DNA of 64,000 nt. Source: Klebsiella michiganensis (GTDB lineage: Bacteria; Pseudomonadota; Gammaproteobacteria; Enterobacterales; Enterobacteriaceae). The notes below the pieces were generated by a model that saw only the letters and a list, made by a program, of their open reading frames with translations, made no database searches and was not told the DNA's origin. This document shows, one piece after another, positions 17,406-25,849 of the stretch. The translations under genes and the position numbers were made by a program. Location of the stretch: NCBI GenBank assembly GCA_000963575.1, contig CP011077.1, positions 1,860,001-1,924,000 on the forward strand, read 5' to 3'. How positions within the stretch are numbered: the first letter of the stretch is position 1; each line of letters starts with the position of its first letter.

Positions 17406-17747
17406 ATGAATAATAAATTTGCAGGATTTTTAGGCGCGGCAGCGGTAATGGCTATGCTGGCAGGGTGTACCGCTTACGATCGTACCAAAGATCTGGTGAC
17501 TGAGCCAGTGGTGAAAGATGTGAAAAAAGGCATGACCCGTGCCCAGGTACAGCAGATTGCCGGTAAACCGTCTTCTGAAGTGACCATGATTCACGCCAAA
17601 GGAACCTGCCAGACTTATATTCTGGGCCAGAGGAACGGTAAAGCTGAAACTTACTTTGTTGCGCTGGATGACGCCGGTCGGGTGATGAACTCCGGTTACC
17701 AGACCTGTGCTGAATACGACACCGATCCGCAGGCACCTAAAGCCTAA
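17406..17747 (+). CDS. osmE: osmotically inducible lipoprotein OsmE
   Basis: 113-aa outer membrane lipoprotein of the SmpA/OmlA/OsmE fold. The signal ends in lipobox MLAGC, and the mature part carries KKGMTRAQVQQIAGKPSSE, typical of the family, plus two cysteines (GTCQTY, YQTCAEY). The ATG at 17406 follows GAGGATAATT; an upstream ATG (17391) would add five residues. In E. coli it is sigma-S- and osmolarity-induced; the molecular role is not established. Confidence 0.95.
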   Translation: MNNKFAGFLGAAAVMAMLAGCTAYDRTKDLVTEPVVKDVKKGMTRAQVQQIAGKPSSEVTMIHAKGTCQTYILGQRNGKAETYFVALDDAGRVMNSGYQTCAEYDTDPQAPKA

Positions 17748-17764
17748 GCTATCCGGTTGTAAAG

Positions 17765-17798
17765 AGCCCGGCTGCAGCCTCTGCGCCGGGCTTTTTTT
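17765..17798 (+). terminator. terminator of osmE
   Basis: AGCCCGGC...GCCGGGCT stem followed by seven T residues. Confidence 0.85.
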
Positions 17799-17898
17799 GC
17801 CTTACGGGCGGAGGCAGAGAAGAGGGGGGCGACGAAGATGGGGGAGATCCGCTATCATGGTGAGGTTGTTTACTAATTCAGTTCAAATCCCGTTGCCT

Positions 17899-18135
17899 AT
17901 GAAACCACTGCGCCAACCAAATACACGCCCAATCATTACCTACACGCCTCGCGTGGAGCCAGCGCCACCGGCTCATGCATGGCGAGTGGACGGTTTTAAA
18001 GATGTCTATCTGCTGCGCGGGCAGTATGTAGCGTTTGTCTTACTGGGCGATGCCTTCCGCCAGTCACCGCCGTTTACCCTGCCGGAGTCGGCACAGCGCT
18101 GGGCAAAACAGGTCCGGCAGGAAAACGAAGTATAA
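17899..18135 (+). CDS. cedA: cell division activator CedA
   Basis: 78-aa protein matching E. coli CedA (80 aa): MKPLRQPNTRPII at the start, then the RGQYVAFVLLGDAFRQSP core and PESAQRWAKQVRQE near the end. CedA is a small double-stranded DNA- and RNA polymerase-binding protein first found as a multicopy suppressor of division block. The ATG at 17899 gives the family length; the longer open frame starting at 17707 overlaps osmE and its terminator and is not used. In K-12 katE and the chb operon lie between osmE and cedA; here they are adjacent. Confidence 0.9.
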   Translation: MKPLRQPNTRPIITYTPRVEPAPPAHAWRVDGFKDVYLLRGQYVAFVLLGDAFRQSPPFTLPESAQRWAKQVRQENEV

Positions 18136-18160
18136 AAAAGGCCGCTAGTGATAGCGGCCT
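18134..18160 (-). terminator. hairpin 1 of a crossed pair between cedA and tcyP (acts on - transcripts)
   Basis: GGCCGCTA/TAGCGGCC stem with a T tract on the - strand side only. It sits right after the cedA stop and so would end transcripts coming leftwards from tcyP. Confidence 0.65.
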
Positions 18161-18243
18161 CCAGATCCAGACGGAATTGATTGTTCTTGAGAGATTAAAC
18201 TTCAATCTAATAAAAGCAATGAATGATGTTTTCTGGTATGCCC

Positions 18244-18277
18244 CAAACAATCGAAAATCCCATTTTTCGGTTGTTTG
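18244..18277. repeat. 14-bp inverted repeat between the crossed terminators
   Basis: CAAACAATCGAAAA and TTTTTCGGTTGTTTG pair with one wobble around a short loop. No T tract follows on either strand, so it is not an obvious terminator. It lies in sequence that both convergent transcripts would carry. Confidence 0.6.
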
Positions 18278-18286
18278 ACGCAAATT

Positions 18287-18313
18287 AAGGCCGCTAGAAA
18301 TAGCGGCCTTTTT
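18287..18313 (+). terminator. hairpin 2 of a crossed pair (acts on + transcripts from cedA)
   Basis: AAGGCCGCTAGAAATAGCGGCC followed by TTTTT on the + strand; 150 bp beyond the cedA stop and 16 bp before the tcyP stop. Confidence 0.75.
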
Positions 18314-18328
18314 GCATCTCAGTTCAGA

Positions 18329-19720
18329 TTAACGGTGGGCTAATTCCACTTCATCATCGCTGTTCAGGATCTCTTTGTCGGTCTGCTTCATCAACTGGCT
18401 GGTGATGGTCCCGGCGGTCATCGACCCGCTGACGTTCAGTGCGGTACGGCCCATATCAATCAGCGGCTCAACGGAAATCAGCAGTGCGACCAGCGTTACC
18501 GGTAGCCCCATGGCTGGCAGAACAATTAGCGCAGCAAAGGTTGCACCGCCGCCCACGCCGGCAACGCCTGCGGAACTCACGGTCACAATCCCTACCAGGG
18601 TTGCAATCCAGACCGGGTCCAGCGGGTTAATCCCTACGGTCGGCGCCACCATGACGGCAAGCATAGCCGGGTAGAGGCCCGCACAGCCGTTCTGGCCGAT
18701 GGTGGCACCGAAAGAGGCAGAGAAGCTCGCAATCGATTCTGGTACACCAAGACGGCGGGTTTGCGCTTCAACGTTGAGCGGAATACTCGCTGCGCTGGAG
18801 CGGCTGGTAAAGGCGAAGGTCAGCACCGGCCAAACTTTGCGGAAGTATTTCACCGGGCTAACGCCGTTGAATGCCAGCAGAACGGCGTGAACGCCAAACA
18901 TAATTGCCAGACCAAGGTAAGACGCCACCACGAAGCTGCCCAGCTTGATGATGTCCTGCAGGTTTGAACCCGCCACCACTTTGGTCATCAGCGCCAGCAC
19001 GCCGTATGGCGTCAGCTGCATCACCAGGCGAACCAGCTTCATTACCCAGCTTTGCAGGGTGTCGATAGCGACCAGCACGCGCTCGCCTTTCGGCGCATCA
19101 TCTTTCAGCAACTTCAGCGCCGCGACGCCGAGGAAGGCGGCAAAAATCACCACGCTGATGATAGACGTCGGGTTGGCCCCGGTCAGATCGGCAAACGGGT
19201 TTTTCGGCACGAAGGAGAGGATCAGCTGTGGGACGGTCAGGTCTGCAACTTTACCAATGTAGTTGGACTGAATCGCCGCCAGACGGGCGTTTTCTGCATT
19301 GCCCTGAACCAGGCCTTCAGCGGTCAGGCCAAACAGGTTGGTAACCAGCACCCCGACCAGCGCGGCAATCAGCGTGGTAAACAGCAGCGTACCGATAGAC
19401 AGAACGCTGATTTTCCCCAGCGAGGAGGCGTTATGCAGTTTGGCCACGGCGCTCAAGATTGAGGCGAAGACCAGCGGCATAACAATCATCTGCAGCAGCT
19501 GCACATAGCCGTTACCGACCACATTAAACCACTGAATGGAATCTTTCAGCACCGCGCTGTCGGAACCATAAATGGTGTGCAGCGCCAGGCCAAAGATCAC
19601 GCCCAGCACCAGACCCGCCAGTACTTTTTTGGCGAGGCTCCATTGTTTATGGCGAGTTTGCGCCAGCAGCAATAGCAGTACAACGAACACCACGATGTTC
19701 GCTACCAGTGGAAAATTCAT
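18329..19720 (-). CDS. tcyP: L-cystine:proton symporter TcyP
   Basis: Inner membrane cystine transporter of the DAACS (dicarboxylate/amino acid:cation symporter) family, formerly YdjN; 463 aa, the E. coli length. Family motifs include the serine-rich FTSRSSAASIPLN in the hairpin region and GATIGQNGCAGLYPAML. The ATG at 19720 (MNFPLV) is preceded by AGGAG at good spacing; the ATG two codons earlier is too close to it. In E. coli it is controlled by CysB; no site could be named here. Confidence 0.95.
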   Translation of the reverse strand: MNFPLVANIVVFVVLLLLLAQTRHKQWSLAKKVLAGLVLGVIFGLALHTIYGSDSAVLKDSIQWFNVVGNGYVQLLQMIVMPLVFASILSAVAKLHNASSLGKISVLSIGTLLFTTLIAALVGVLVTNLFGLTAEGLVQGNAENARLAAIQSNYIGKVADLTVPQLILSFVPKNPFADLTGANPTSIISVVIFAAFLGVAALKLLKDDAPKGERVLVAIDTLQSWVMKLVRLVMQLTPYGVLALMTKVVAGSNLQDIIKLGSFVVASYLGLAIMFGVHAVLLAFNGVSPVKYFRKVWPVLTFAFTSRSSAASIPLNVEAQTRRLGVPESIASFSASFGATIGQNGCAGLYPAMLAVMVAPTVGINPLDPVWIATLVGIVTVSSAGVAGVGGGATFAALIVLPAMGLPVTLVALLISVEPLIDMGRTALNVSGSMTAGTITSQLMKQTDKEILNSDDEVELAHR

Positions 19721-19852
19721 CCCCATATCTCCTGATTTATTGTCACGCGGCCGCGCAAGGGCGGCCGTTATGTTGCAAAGCGTAACAGATGGCAGGACGT
19801 TGGCTTATATTCAAAAGGAATTGATTATTACCAAATGAATGATTTTGACTGT

Positions 19853-20443
19853 TTAACGCTCAGACTGGTGGGTTATAAAGCTATTAAAGGTGGTTTGCAG
19901 CGAATTTATCATCTGCGAAGACCAGCGTACTGCACCGTTTTCGGGCAGGCTTTGGGGCATCCAGACCGCAAAGCCAAACAGGGCCATGCACAGGGCCCGC
20001 TCGAGCTGGTTACCTTTTTGCGGCCGGACAATCGGGAAGCGGAAGCGCCAGCGGCATGGCCACAATAGCGGCACCCCGGCCGGGGTCAGCATGTCGGCAA
20101 GAATATGGCTCAGATAACCCAGTACCATGCCCTGCAGCGCATCGGCAGGAATGACCCAGCTTTCCGGCACTTTGAGATAAAACAGCGCCAGCCCGGCGAA
20201 AACCGCAAACAGGCTGTGGGTAAATCCCCGATGGCCGCACATTCGCGCTACCGGTTTTGAGATCCAGCTTAGCCGCTGGCCCAGAAAGGACTTCGGGTGG
20301 TCAATATCGGGTAACAGGCAGGTCAGGATCGCGGACGGCACAATATGCCACCAGTCACCCTGGGCGAGGACGGGCGTCAGTTCGGCGTTCTTGGCAAAAA
20401 CTGCACAGGCAATAGAAAAGAGCAGGTGGCCTTCCGCCGTCAT
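19853..20443 (-). CDS. ydjM: inner membrane metal-dependent hydrolase YdjM (SOS regulon)
   Basis: 196-aa membrane protein of the LexA-binding/DUF457-type hydrolase family, matching E. coli YdjM: MTAEGHLLFSIACAVF at the start, DIDHPKSFLGQR with acidic and His residues of a possible metal site, and HRGFTHS. The in-frame ATG at 20443 reproduces the E. coli N-terminus; the longer frame to 20548 runs through the SOS boxes. Its biochemical role is unknown. LexA sites lie just upstream. Confidence 0.9.
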   Translation of the reverse strand: MTAEGHLLFSIACAVFAKNAELTPVLAQGDWWHIVPSAILTCLLPDIDHPKSFLGQRLSWISKPVARMCGHRGFTHSLFAVFAGLALFYLKVPESWVIPADALQGMVLGYLSHILADMLTPAGVPLLWPCRWRFRFPIVRPQKGNQLERALCMALFGFAVWMPQSLPENGAVRWSSQMINSLQTTFNSFITHQSER

Positions 20444-20464
20444 GATACAACCTGAATGAAGAAA

Positions 20465-20480
20465 CTGTCGATTCATCCAG
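20465..20480 (-). promoter_or_regulatory. LexA box of ydjM
   Basis: CTGGATGAATCGACAG (- strand) has CTG-N10-CAG spacing and lies 21 nt before the ydjM start. A second, poorer box, starting ACTGTACAAAAAC on the - strand, directly adjoins it upstream. E. coli ydjM also has a tandem pair. Confidence 0.7.
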
Positions 20481-20564
20481 TATAGGGTTTTTGTACAGTA
20501 TTCGGAAGAGGTGACGGTGTAACATTTTGTCAGAAAAATGGGCGACATCAGTCGCCCGACAGGT

Positions 20565-21233
20565 TTAGCCTTTCAGGCTTGCTTCGGTCAGCTGAACCAG
20601 CGAAGGGAGTTTGACGTCCGCCAGGCACCAGCGTGGGTCCGCAAAGTTCTCATCGGCAGGCACCACAATGGAACGCATCCGCGCCGCTTTGGTGGCAATC
20701 ATACCGTTGACGGAGTCTTCGAGCGTCACGCAGGACAGCGGATCGATCCCCAGTTTCGCGGCGGCATCCAGATACACCTGTGGGTGCGGTTTGCTGTAAG
20801 GCAGATGTTCGGCGGAGGCTATAGCGTCGAAGTGCTGGCGCAGGTCGAACATTTCAAGCACTTTTTCCAGCATGTGCAGCGGAGATGCGGAGGCGAGGCC
20901 AACCTTCAGGCCCAGCGTTTTGCACAGCTTCACCGCCTCAACAACGCCAGGCAAGAGCGGGCGTTGCTCTTCAACCAACGAAATGGCGCGTTCGATAACG
21001 CGCGCGGTTACTTCCTCGCGCGAAGGCCCAGTCCAGGGCTGACGCGAATACCAAAGTTCGACCACCAGATCGATGCGCAATCCCAGGGTGTCAGGCAGTT
21101 CGTGACGACGCGTAATATCGACGCCGATGCTCTCCAGCACGTCCAGCTCCGCACGATCCCAAAGTGGTTCAGAATCTATCAGCAGTCCATCCATATCAAA
21201 AATTGCCGCGAGGATTTGGCGCGTTTCGGCCAT
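20565..21233 (-). CDS. hxpB: hexitol/2-deoxyglucose-6-phosphate phosphatase (HAD family)
   Basis: 222-aa HAD phosphatase, formerly YniC, the E. coli length. Motif I is FDMDGLLIDSEPLW (Asp nucleophile and Asp general acid near residues 13 and 15), motif II includes GLASASPLHM and motif IV is TLEDSVNGM. E. coli HxpB dephosphorylates 2-deoxyglucose-6-phosphate and hexitol phosphates. Divergent from yniB. Confidence 0.94.
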   Translation of the reverse strand: MAETRQILAAIFDMDGLLIDSEPLWDRAELDVLESIGVDITRRHELPDTLGLRIDLVVELWYSRQPWTGPSREEVTARVIERAISLVEEQRPLLPGVVEAVKLCKTLGLKVGLASASPLHMLEKVLEMFDLRQHFDAIASAEHLPYSKPHPQVYLDAAAKLGIDPLSCVTLEDSVNGMIATKAARMRSIVVPADENFADPRWCLADVKLPSLVQLTEASLKG

Positions 21234-21401
21234 AAAATGACTCCTTTCTGTTCGTCAAAATAAAATGTTTGTGTATCTTTAGCCGGAAACGAAGCCCGAA
21301 GCTACCGCTTTTGCGAATTTAGCCCGCAAAGCTCAGGCGAAATAGTGCCACACAAGGTAGACTTTGAGCGTATAACGTTACGTCCTAATAAAGGGGAGTA
21401 C

Positions 21402-21938
21402 ATGACGTATCAACAAGCTGGACGCATTGCGATTTTAAAGCGCGTGGCAGGCTGGGTTGTCTTTATCCCGGCGCTGTTGTCGACGGTGATTTCAGTCCTG
21501 AAATTTATGTATCAGCACAGCGAAAAACAGCCGGGCATTGACGCCGTGATGATGGATTTCGCCCATGTGATGATTGAGATGATGCGTTTCAATACGCCGT
21601 TCCTGAATCTCTTCTGGTACAACTCGCCGCTACCGGATTTTAACGGCCAGGTGAACGTCTTCTTTTGGCTGATATTTGCGCTGATTTTTATCGGTCTGGC
21701 GCTGCAGGACTCCGGGGCCCGCATGAGCCGCCAGGCAAAATTCCTGCGTGAGGGCGTGCAGGATCAGCTGATTCTTGAGCAGGCTAAAGGGGCAGAAGGG
21801 CTCAGCAAAGCGCAGCTCGATGCGAAAGTGATTGTTCCGCATCACACGATCTTACTACAGATTTTCCCGCTTTATGTCCTGCCGGTGATTGTCATCGTGG
21901 TGGGTTATTTCTTCTTCAAGCTGCTCGGCTTTTTATAA
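21402..21938 (+). CDS. yniB: inner membrane protein YniB
   Basis: 178-aa membrane protein, length and ends as in E. coli YniB (MTYQQAGRIAILKR at the start, GYFFFKLLGFL at the end). Three or four hydrophobic segments, with the conserved ALQDSGARMSRQAKFLREG after the second. Function unknown. The ATG at 21402 follows AAGGGGAGTAC; the longer frame from 21345 has no ribosome site. Confidence 0.92.
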   Translation: MTYQQAGRIAILKRVAGWVVFIPALLSTVISVLKFMYQHSEKQPGIDAVMMDFAHVMIEMMRFNTPFLNLFWYNSPLPDFNGQVNVFFWLIFALIFIGLALQDSGARMSRQAKFLREGVQDQLILEQAKGAEGLSKAQLDAKVIVPHHTILLQIFPLYVLPVIVIVVGYFFFKLLGFL

Positions 21939-21942
21939 TACA

Positions 21943-21976
21943 GCGAGCCACTCCGTTCAGGAGCGGCCCGCTTTTA
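21943..21976. terminator. terminator between yniB and yniA
   Basis: GCGAGCCACTCC and GGAGCGGCCCGC form an imperfect 12-bp stem followed by TTTTA; it lies between convergent genes. Confidence 0.6.
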
Positions 21977-21979
21977 TGC

Positions 21980-22840
21980 CTACGCCGCTAACACTTTTTC
22001 CAGCGCTTTTTGTGCCGTAACCAGGTGTTGCCCGCCGAACAAAATCGCCCGGTTAAGCAGCGTATAAAGCTGATAAATGGGCTGGCGGTCGAGGAAGCCC
22101 GCTGGCAACGGTGAAACGGACTGATACCCGTCGTAAATTTGCGGCGGCTGGTCGCTGTGCAGCGGCAGCATGGCCAGATCGCATTCCCGATCCCCCCAGT
22201 AGCAGGCGGGGTCGTAAATAAAGGGCCCGTCAGGCCCGAGGGCGCAGTTGCCTGACCAGAGATCGCCGTGCAGTAGCGAAGGCTGAGGTTGATGAGAGGC
22301 CAGCGCCTGCTGGATAAAATCAACGATCAAATCAATATCGCCATAATCGATGCCTTTTTCCGCCGCCATTTCCAGCTGCCAGCCAATGCGCTGCTCCGCA
22401 AAGAAGGTTGACCAGCGCCGCTGCCAGGCGTTGGGCTGTGGCGTGGTGGAGAGATCGTTGTCGAAGTCGAGACCGAACTGCGGCTGGTCGCTCCATTGAT
22501 GAAGCCTGGCCAACTGCTGGCCGAGGAGAAACGCGTTATGGGCATCGAGAGGTTTAGAGGGCAGATATTCCAGTAGCAGGAAGCTGTAATCCCTGTCGCT
22601 GCCGAGCGCCCAGACTTTCGGCACTCTGACAGTTTTACTGCGCGACAGCAGTTCTAGCTGGTCGGCTTCTGCCGTGAAGATGGGCAACATTTCGCGCTCG
22701 TCACACTTGACGAAGATCTCGTGGCCCGCATAACGAATATGCCATGCCGCGTGAATTTCGCCGCCGGGTAGCTCGGTGCGCTGTTCAATATCTGCCTCGC
22801 CCAACTGCTCGCTTAACAAATGACGGATGGCTTGCCACAT
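21980..22840 (-). CDS. yniA: fructosamine kinase-family protein YniA
   Basis: 286-aa protein of the fructosamine/ketosamine-3-kinase family (aminoglycoside phosphotransferase fold), which phosphorylates glycated lysines so that they fall off proteins. Catalytic-loop motif LLHGDLWSGN with the proton-accepting Asp, and FIYDPACYWGDRECD as the metal-binding equivalent of DFG. The ATG at 22840 (MWQAI) matches the E. coli start. Confidence 0.92.
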   Translation of the reverse strand: MWQAIRHLLSEQLGEADIEQRTELPGGEIHAAWHIRYAGHEIFVKCDEREMLPIFTAEADQLELLSRSKTVRVPKVWALGSDRDYSFLLLEYLPSKPLDAHNAFLLGQQLARLHQWSDQPQFGLDFDNDLSTTPQPNAWQRRWSTFFAEQRIGWQLEMAAEKGIDYGDIDLIVDFIQQALASHQPQPSLLHGDLWSGNCALGPDGPFIYDPACYWGDRECDLAMLPLHSDQPPQIYDGYQSVSPLPAGFLDRQPIYQLYTLLNRAILFGGQHLVTAQKALEKVLAA

Positions 22841-22938
22841 GACTTTTCTCCCCAGGTTTGCTGGTAGACACTGCAATCAATAGCTTATCGCCGTTTGCCG
22901 GACAAAAACACGCGCTGACGCACAACCCCGGCCACTAC

Positions 22939-23220
22939 TTACTTTTGTTTCTGCCAAACTTCCCAGCGGGTCACGATGACGGCAGGCTCTGCTCCCAGCG
23001 CCACGGCCCCCAGCCCTCTGGCCAGCGCTTCAACTTCTTGTTCATCGAGCGTACTGATTAGCCCGAAGCTGCCCGGGCCAAGTTCGTGAATTTTGCCTTG
23101 ATCGTCGGTGAGTGTAAGAGAAAAACCGCCGCGGGTGAGCTGATTGTTCAGCTCGTTGATGTCGGTCAGGCTTTGCTCCTCAAATTGCACCGTTATCACA
23201 TAGCGTTCAACATCACTCAT
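22939..23220 (-). CDS. ydiZ: small protein YdiZ
   Basis: About 93 aa, conserved beside pfkB as in E. coli. The recognisable core is LTDINELNNQLTRGGFSLTL followed by TDDQGKIHELGPGSFGLIS. No known domain and no signal peptide; function unknown. The ATG at 23220 has a GGGGTG ribosome site; a GTG two codons upstream overlaps that site. Confidence 0.85.
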   Translation of the reverse strand: MSDVERYVITVQFEEQSLTDINELNNQLTRGGFSLTLTDDQGKIHELGPGSFGLISTLDEQEVEALARGLGAVALGAEPAVIVTRWEVWQKQK

Positions 23221-23319
23221 AGTCACCCCGTTGTTATCCTGAAGGTTTTAGCATAGTTCATGCTGCCGGAATGGCGATATTCTCGCCCCTCGGCAGTCTG
23301 TTTATTCTGCAACGAAACG

Positions 23320-24249
23320 TTAGCCTCGTAGCCAGGCGTAGATTTTCTGCGTATTTTCCAGCGAGCAGAGGCGAGTGCCTTTGTTCAGCGTCGCGGCACT
23401 CCCGGCCGCTACCCCATAGCGAACGATATCCAGCAGCGGCGCGTTTTCCGCCAGTTTGAGCGTCATAGCGCCAACCATGCTGTCTCCGGCACCGACGGTA
23501 CTCTGACTTTTGACCGGCGGCGGCACGACGTGCACGCATTCGCGTGCATCAACCGCCAGGGCTCCCTGAGGCCCCAGAGAAACCACAACGCGTTTTGCCT
23601 GACCGCTGTCAACAAGGTGCTGTGCGGCGGCGCGCACGTCGTCCGGCTGCGTAAGCTCGCGCTGGACTAATGCACTTAGCTCTTTTTGGTTCGGCTTCAC
23701 CAGTTCGAGGTTGCCCAGTGCCAGGGTGGCTTTCAGCGCTTCTCCCGAGCTGTCCACAATGCAGCGGATGCCTTTCTCCTGTGCCGTTTTGACTAGTCGA
23801 CAAAGTTTATTGAGATCAACGCCCGGGGGCAGGCTACCGCTGATCGCCAGAATATCGCCGCGATGGAGGGCGAGGGCTTTTTGTTCCAGTTGCAGGAATT
23901 CATTATCCGTCAGGGCGGCTCCGGGCATAACAAATCGATACTGCTCGCCGGTAGACTCGGTATGGACATGCAGATTTTGGCGGGTCCAGTCTTTCGCCTC
24001 AACGGTGTCCACGGTGACACGCTCTTCGAGCAGCAGGTCACGAAGATGCTGGCCAGTAGCGCCGCCAACGGGGAATATCGCCGTGGCATGTCCACCCAAA
24101 TGCACAATGGCACGGGCAACGTTTATGCCGCCGCCGCCGGGCTCAAATATGGGCGAGGTGCAGCGAAGCTTCCCTTCAGGATAGATTTGCGCCGTGACGG
24201 TGGCGCTGTCGAGGGAAGGGGCGAGGGTGAGTGTAAAAATAGCGGTCAT
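23320..24249 (-). CDS. pfkB: 6-phosphofructokinase II
   Basis: PfkB/ribokinase-family minor phosphofructokinase making fructose-1,6-bisphosphate in glycolysis; 309 aa as in E. coli. The substrate-binding FEPGGGGINVARA (36-48) and the C-terminal signature GAGDSMVGAM with catalytic Asp256 are intact. The ATG at 24249 sits behind a strong AAGGAGGAGAC; the upstream in-frame ATG (24321) has no support. Confidence 0.97.
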   Translation of the reverse strand: MTAIFTLTLAPSLDSATVTAQIYPEGKLRCTSPIFEPGGGGINVARAIVHLGGHATAIFPVGGATGQHLRDLLLEERVTVDTVEAKDWTRQNLHVHTESTGEQYRFVMPGAALTDNEFLQLEQKALALHRGDILAISGSLPPGVDLNKLCRLVKTAQEKGIRCIVDSSGEALKATLALGNLELVKPNQKELSALVQRELTQPDDVRAAAQHLVDSGQAKRVVVSLGPQGALAVDARECVHVVPPPVKSQSTVGAGDSMVGAMTLKLAENAPLLDIVRYGVAAGSAATLNKGTRLCSLENTQKIYAWLRG

Positions 24250-24421
24250 GTCTCCTCCTTTTTTAGCCATTGTCCTAAAGCCTAGCACCGAAGCGGGAAG
24301 TGAAAAGTTAATTAAAATCATGATTTATCGAATGATTATGCAAAAACCATGATCTTCGTATCCTTATGAAAATAAAGATGTTTTAAGAGTGCTCTTATAC
24401 AAAAAATGAAACAAGAATCCA

Positions 24422-24450
24422 TTGCTATGTTATTGCGGAATTTTTATAAT
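24422..24450 (+). promoter_or_regulatory. sigma-70 promoter of ydiY
   Basis: -35 TTGCTA (24422-24427), 17-bp spacer, -10 TATAAT (24445-24450), a near-consensus promoter giving a leader of about 85 nt before ydiY. The leader contains GGAACC/GGTTTC and a T run just before the gene, which could fold as a weak hairpin. Confidence 0.7.
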
Positions 24451-24540
24451 TTGTAACCTTTCCGCGTCGGCTTAGATTTGATCCCGAGGAAAGATTCCGG
24501 AACCTTAATGGTTTCTTTTTTGTGTTGTACGGATTAATAA

Positions 24541-25299
24541 ATGAAGCTTTTAAAGACAGTGCCGGTTGCGCTTTTACTCACCGGTGGAGCGTTCTTTAGC
24601 CACTTCGCAGTGGCAGATGACTCAGTATTTACTGTCATGGATGACCCGACTACCGCGAAGAAACCCTTCGAAGGTAATCTGAATGCAGGCTATCTTGCGC
24701 AGGCAGGCAATACCAAAAGTTCCAACTTGACTGCTAACACCAATATGACCTGGTACAACACGGCTACCGCCTGGTCAATTTGGGGTACCGCCAGTAACAC
24801 CTCTTCCAACGACGTGCGCTCTTCTGAGAAATACTCAGCAGGTGGGCGTGGTCGTTACAACATGACTGACTATGACTATCTCTTCGGTCAGGCAAGCTGG
24901 TTGACTGACCGGTACAACGGCTATCATGCGCGCGATATTTTCACCGCGGGTTATGGTCGTCAGTTGCTGAATGGTCCGGTTCACAGCCTGCGTGTGGAAT
25001 TTGGTCCAGGTGTACGTTATGACGAATTTACCGATGGTAAAAATGAGACTCAGGCGCTGGGCTATGCGTCTGCGACTTATAACTGGCAGCTAACCGACAA
25101 CGCTAAGTTTATTCAGGGCGTGTCCGTGCTGGGCAGTGATGACACCACGGTGAACTCCGAAACGGCGCTGGATGTGGCTATCAGTGAGCATTTTGGCCTG
25201 AAAGTAGGCTATAACGTGACCTGGAACTCCGATCCGCCGTCAACTGCACCAAACCATACCGACAGACGTACGCAAATTACGCTCGGGTATAAGATGTAA
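24541..25299 (+). CDS. ydiY: acid-inducible outer membrane beta-barrel protein YdiY (DUF481)
   Basis: 252 aa, the E. coli length. Signal peptide MKLLKTVPVALLLTGGAFFSHFAVA followed by a DUF481 barrel with alternating strands ending in the aromatic-rich RTQITLGYKM, typical of an outer membrane protein C-terminus. E. coli YdiY is reported to be acid-inducible; its function is unknown. It has its own promoter and terminator. Confidence 0.93.
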   Translation: MKLLKTVPVALLLTGGAFFSHFAVADDSVFTVMDDPTTAKKPFEGNLNAGYLAQAGNTKSSNLTANTNMTWYNTATAWSIWGTASNTSSNDVRSSEKYSAGGRGRYNMTDYDYLFGQASWLTDRYNGYHARDIFTAGYGRQLLNGPVHSLRVEFGPGVRYDEFTDGKNETQALGYASATYNWQLTDNAKFIQGVSVLGSDDTTVNSETALDVAISEHFGLKVGYNVTWNSDPPSTAPNHTDRRTQITLGYKM

Positions 25300-25306
25300 G
25301 ACTAAG

Positions 25307-25332
25307 AAGCCGGATGATCTCCGGCTTTTTTT
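25307..25332 (+). terminator. terminator of ydiY
   Basis: AGCCGGATGATCTCCGGCT stem-loop followed by a run of T. Confidence 0.85.
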
Positions 25333-25422
25333 CACCTCGTGTGCCCACTCTTCGTTTTTTCCTATCTTTTTGAGAACCAAAACCGCCTGGCAAAACTCGG
25401 CGTGTCCTGAGAATAATCGTGC

Positions 25423-25677
25423 ATGACTATCTATCGTGTACGAGTGGGGTTTCATAACCCTTCAGCCCTGACCTTCAGGCAGCTTGACGAAATTCTGGAG
25501 CCGCAGCGATTCTGGCGCACTGAGTCCGGCGGTGGGACCTTTCGCTATTTCATGGAATACGAATATGAGTCGGAACTAAGAGACCTTTGCGCGGTGTGCG
25601 AACTGGCTTACTCCCAGGCTTGTAAGGTAAAAAAATGCCCGCTGGTGCTGGTGGAAGAGAAGGAAAAAGCGGCCTGA
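25423..25677 (+). CDS. hypothetical 84-aa protein
   Basis: An open frame from ATG with normal codon use for this genome, placed between the ydiY terminator and the thrS leader, where K-12 has other genes. The product has no signal peptide or membrane helix; it holds four cysteines (CAVCELAY, QACKVKKC), spaced so that metal binding or disulfides are possible. The ribosome site is weak (GAG 13 nt upstream). A hairpin with T residues lies 105 bp downstream. I do not recognise it. Confidence 0.5.
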   Translation: MTIYRVRVGFHNPSALTFRQLDEILEPQRFWRTESGGGTFRYFMEYEYESELRDLCAVCELAYSQACKVKKCPLVLVEEKEKAA

Positions 25678-25781
25678 TTCTCCCTGAAGAAGGTGGGGGG
25701 AGGCCTTATTTATCAGGGCAGTTCCGGGCAACAAAGGATGTATTCCCCTTTCCGTTAGTGTTACCATTAAAGCTTCAGGTG

Positions 25782-25807
25782 AAATGGCAGCGATGCCATT
25801 TTTCATT
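25782..25807 (+). terminator. terminator before the thrS promoter
   Basis: AATGGCAGCGATGCCATT stem-loop followed by TTTCATTT; ends transcripts from the 25423-25677 frame or ydiY readthrough. Confidence 0.6.
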
Positions 25808-25849
25808 TGTATACCAGACTGCGTACCAATTCGGCGATTGTTGGTCAAA

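Noticed and set aside
18134..18313. Idea that the two similar hairpins flank another inserted element
   Set aside because: They differ in the loop and flanks, the enclosed 125 bp has no mobile gene, and their T tracts fit terminators for the convergent genes.
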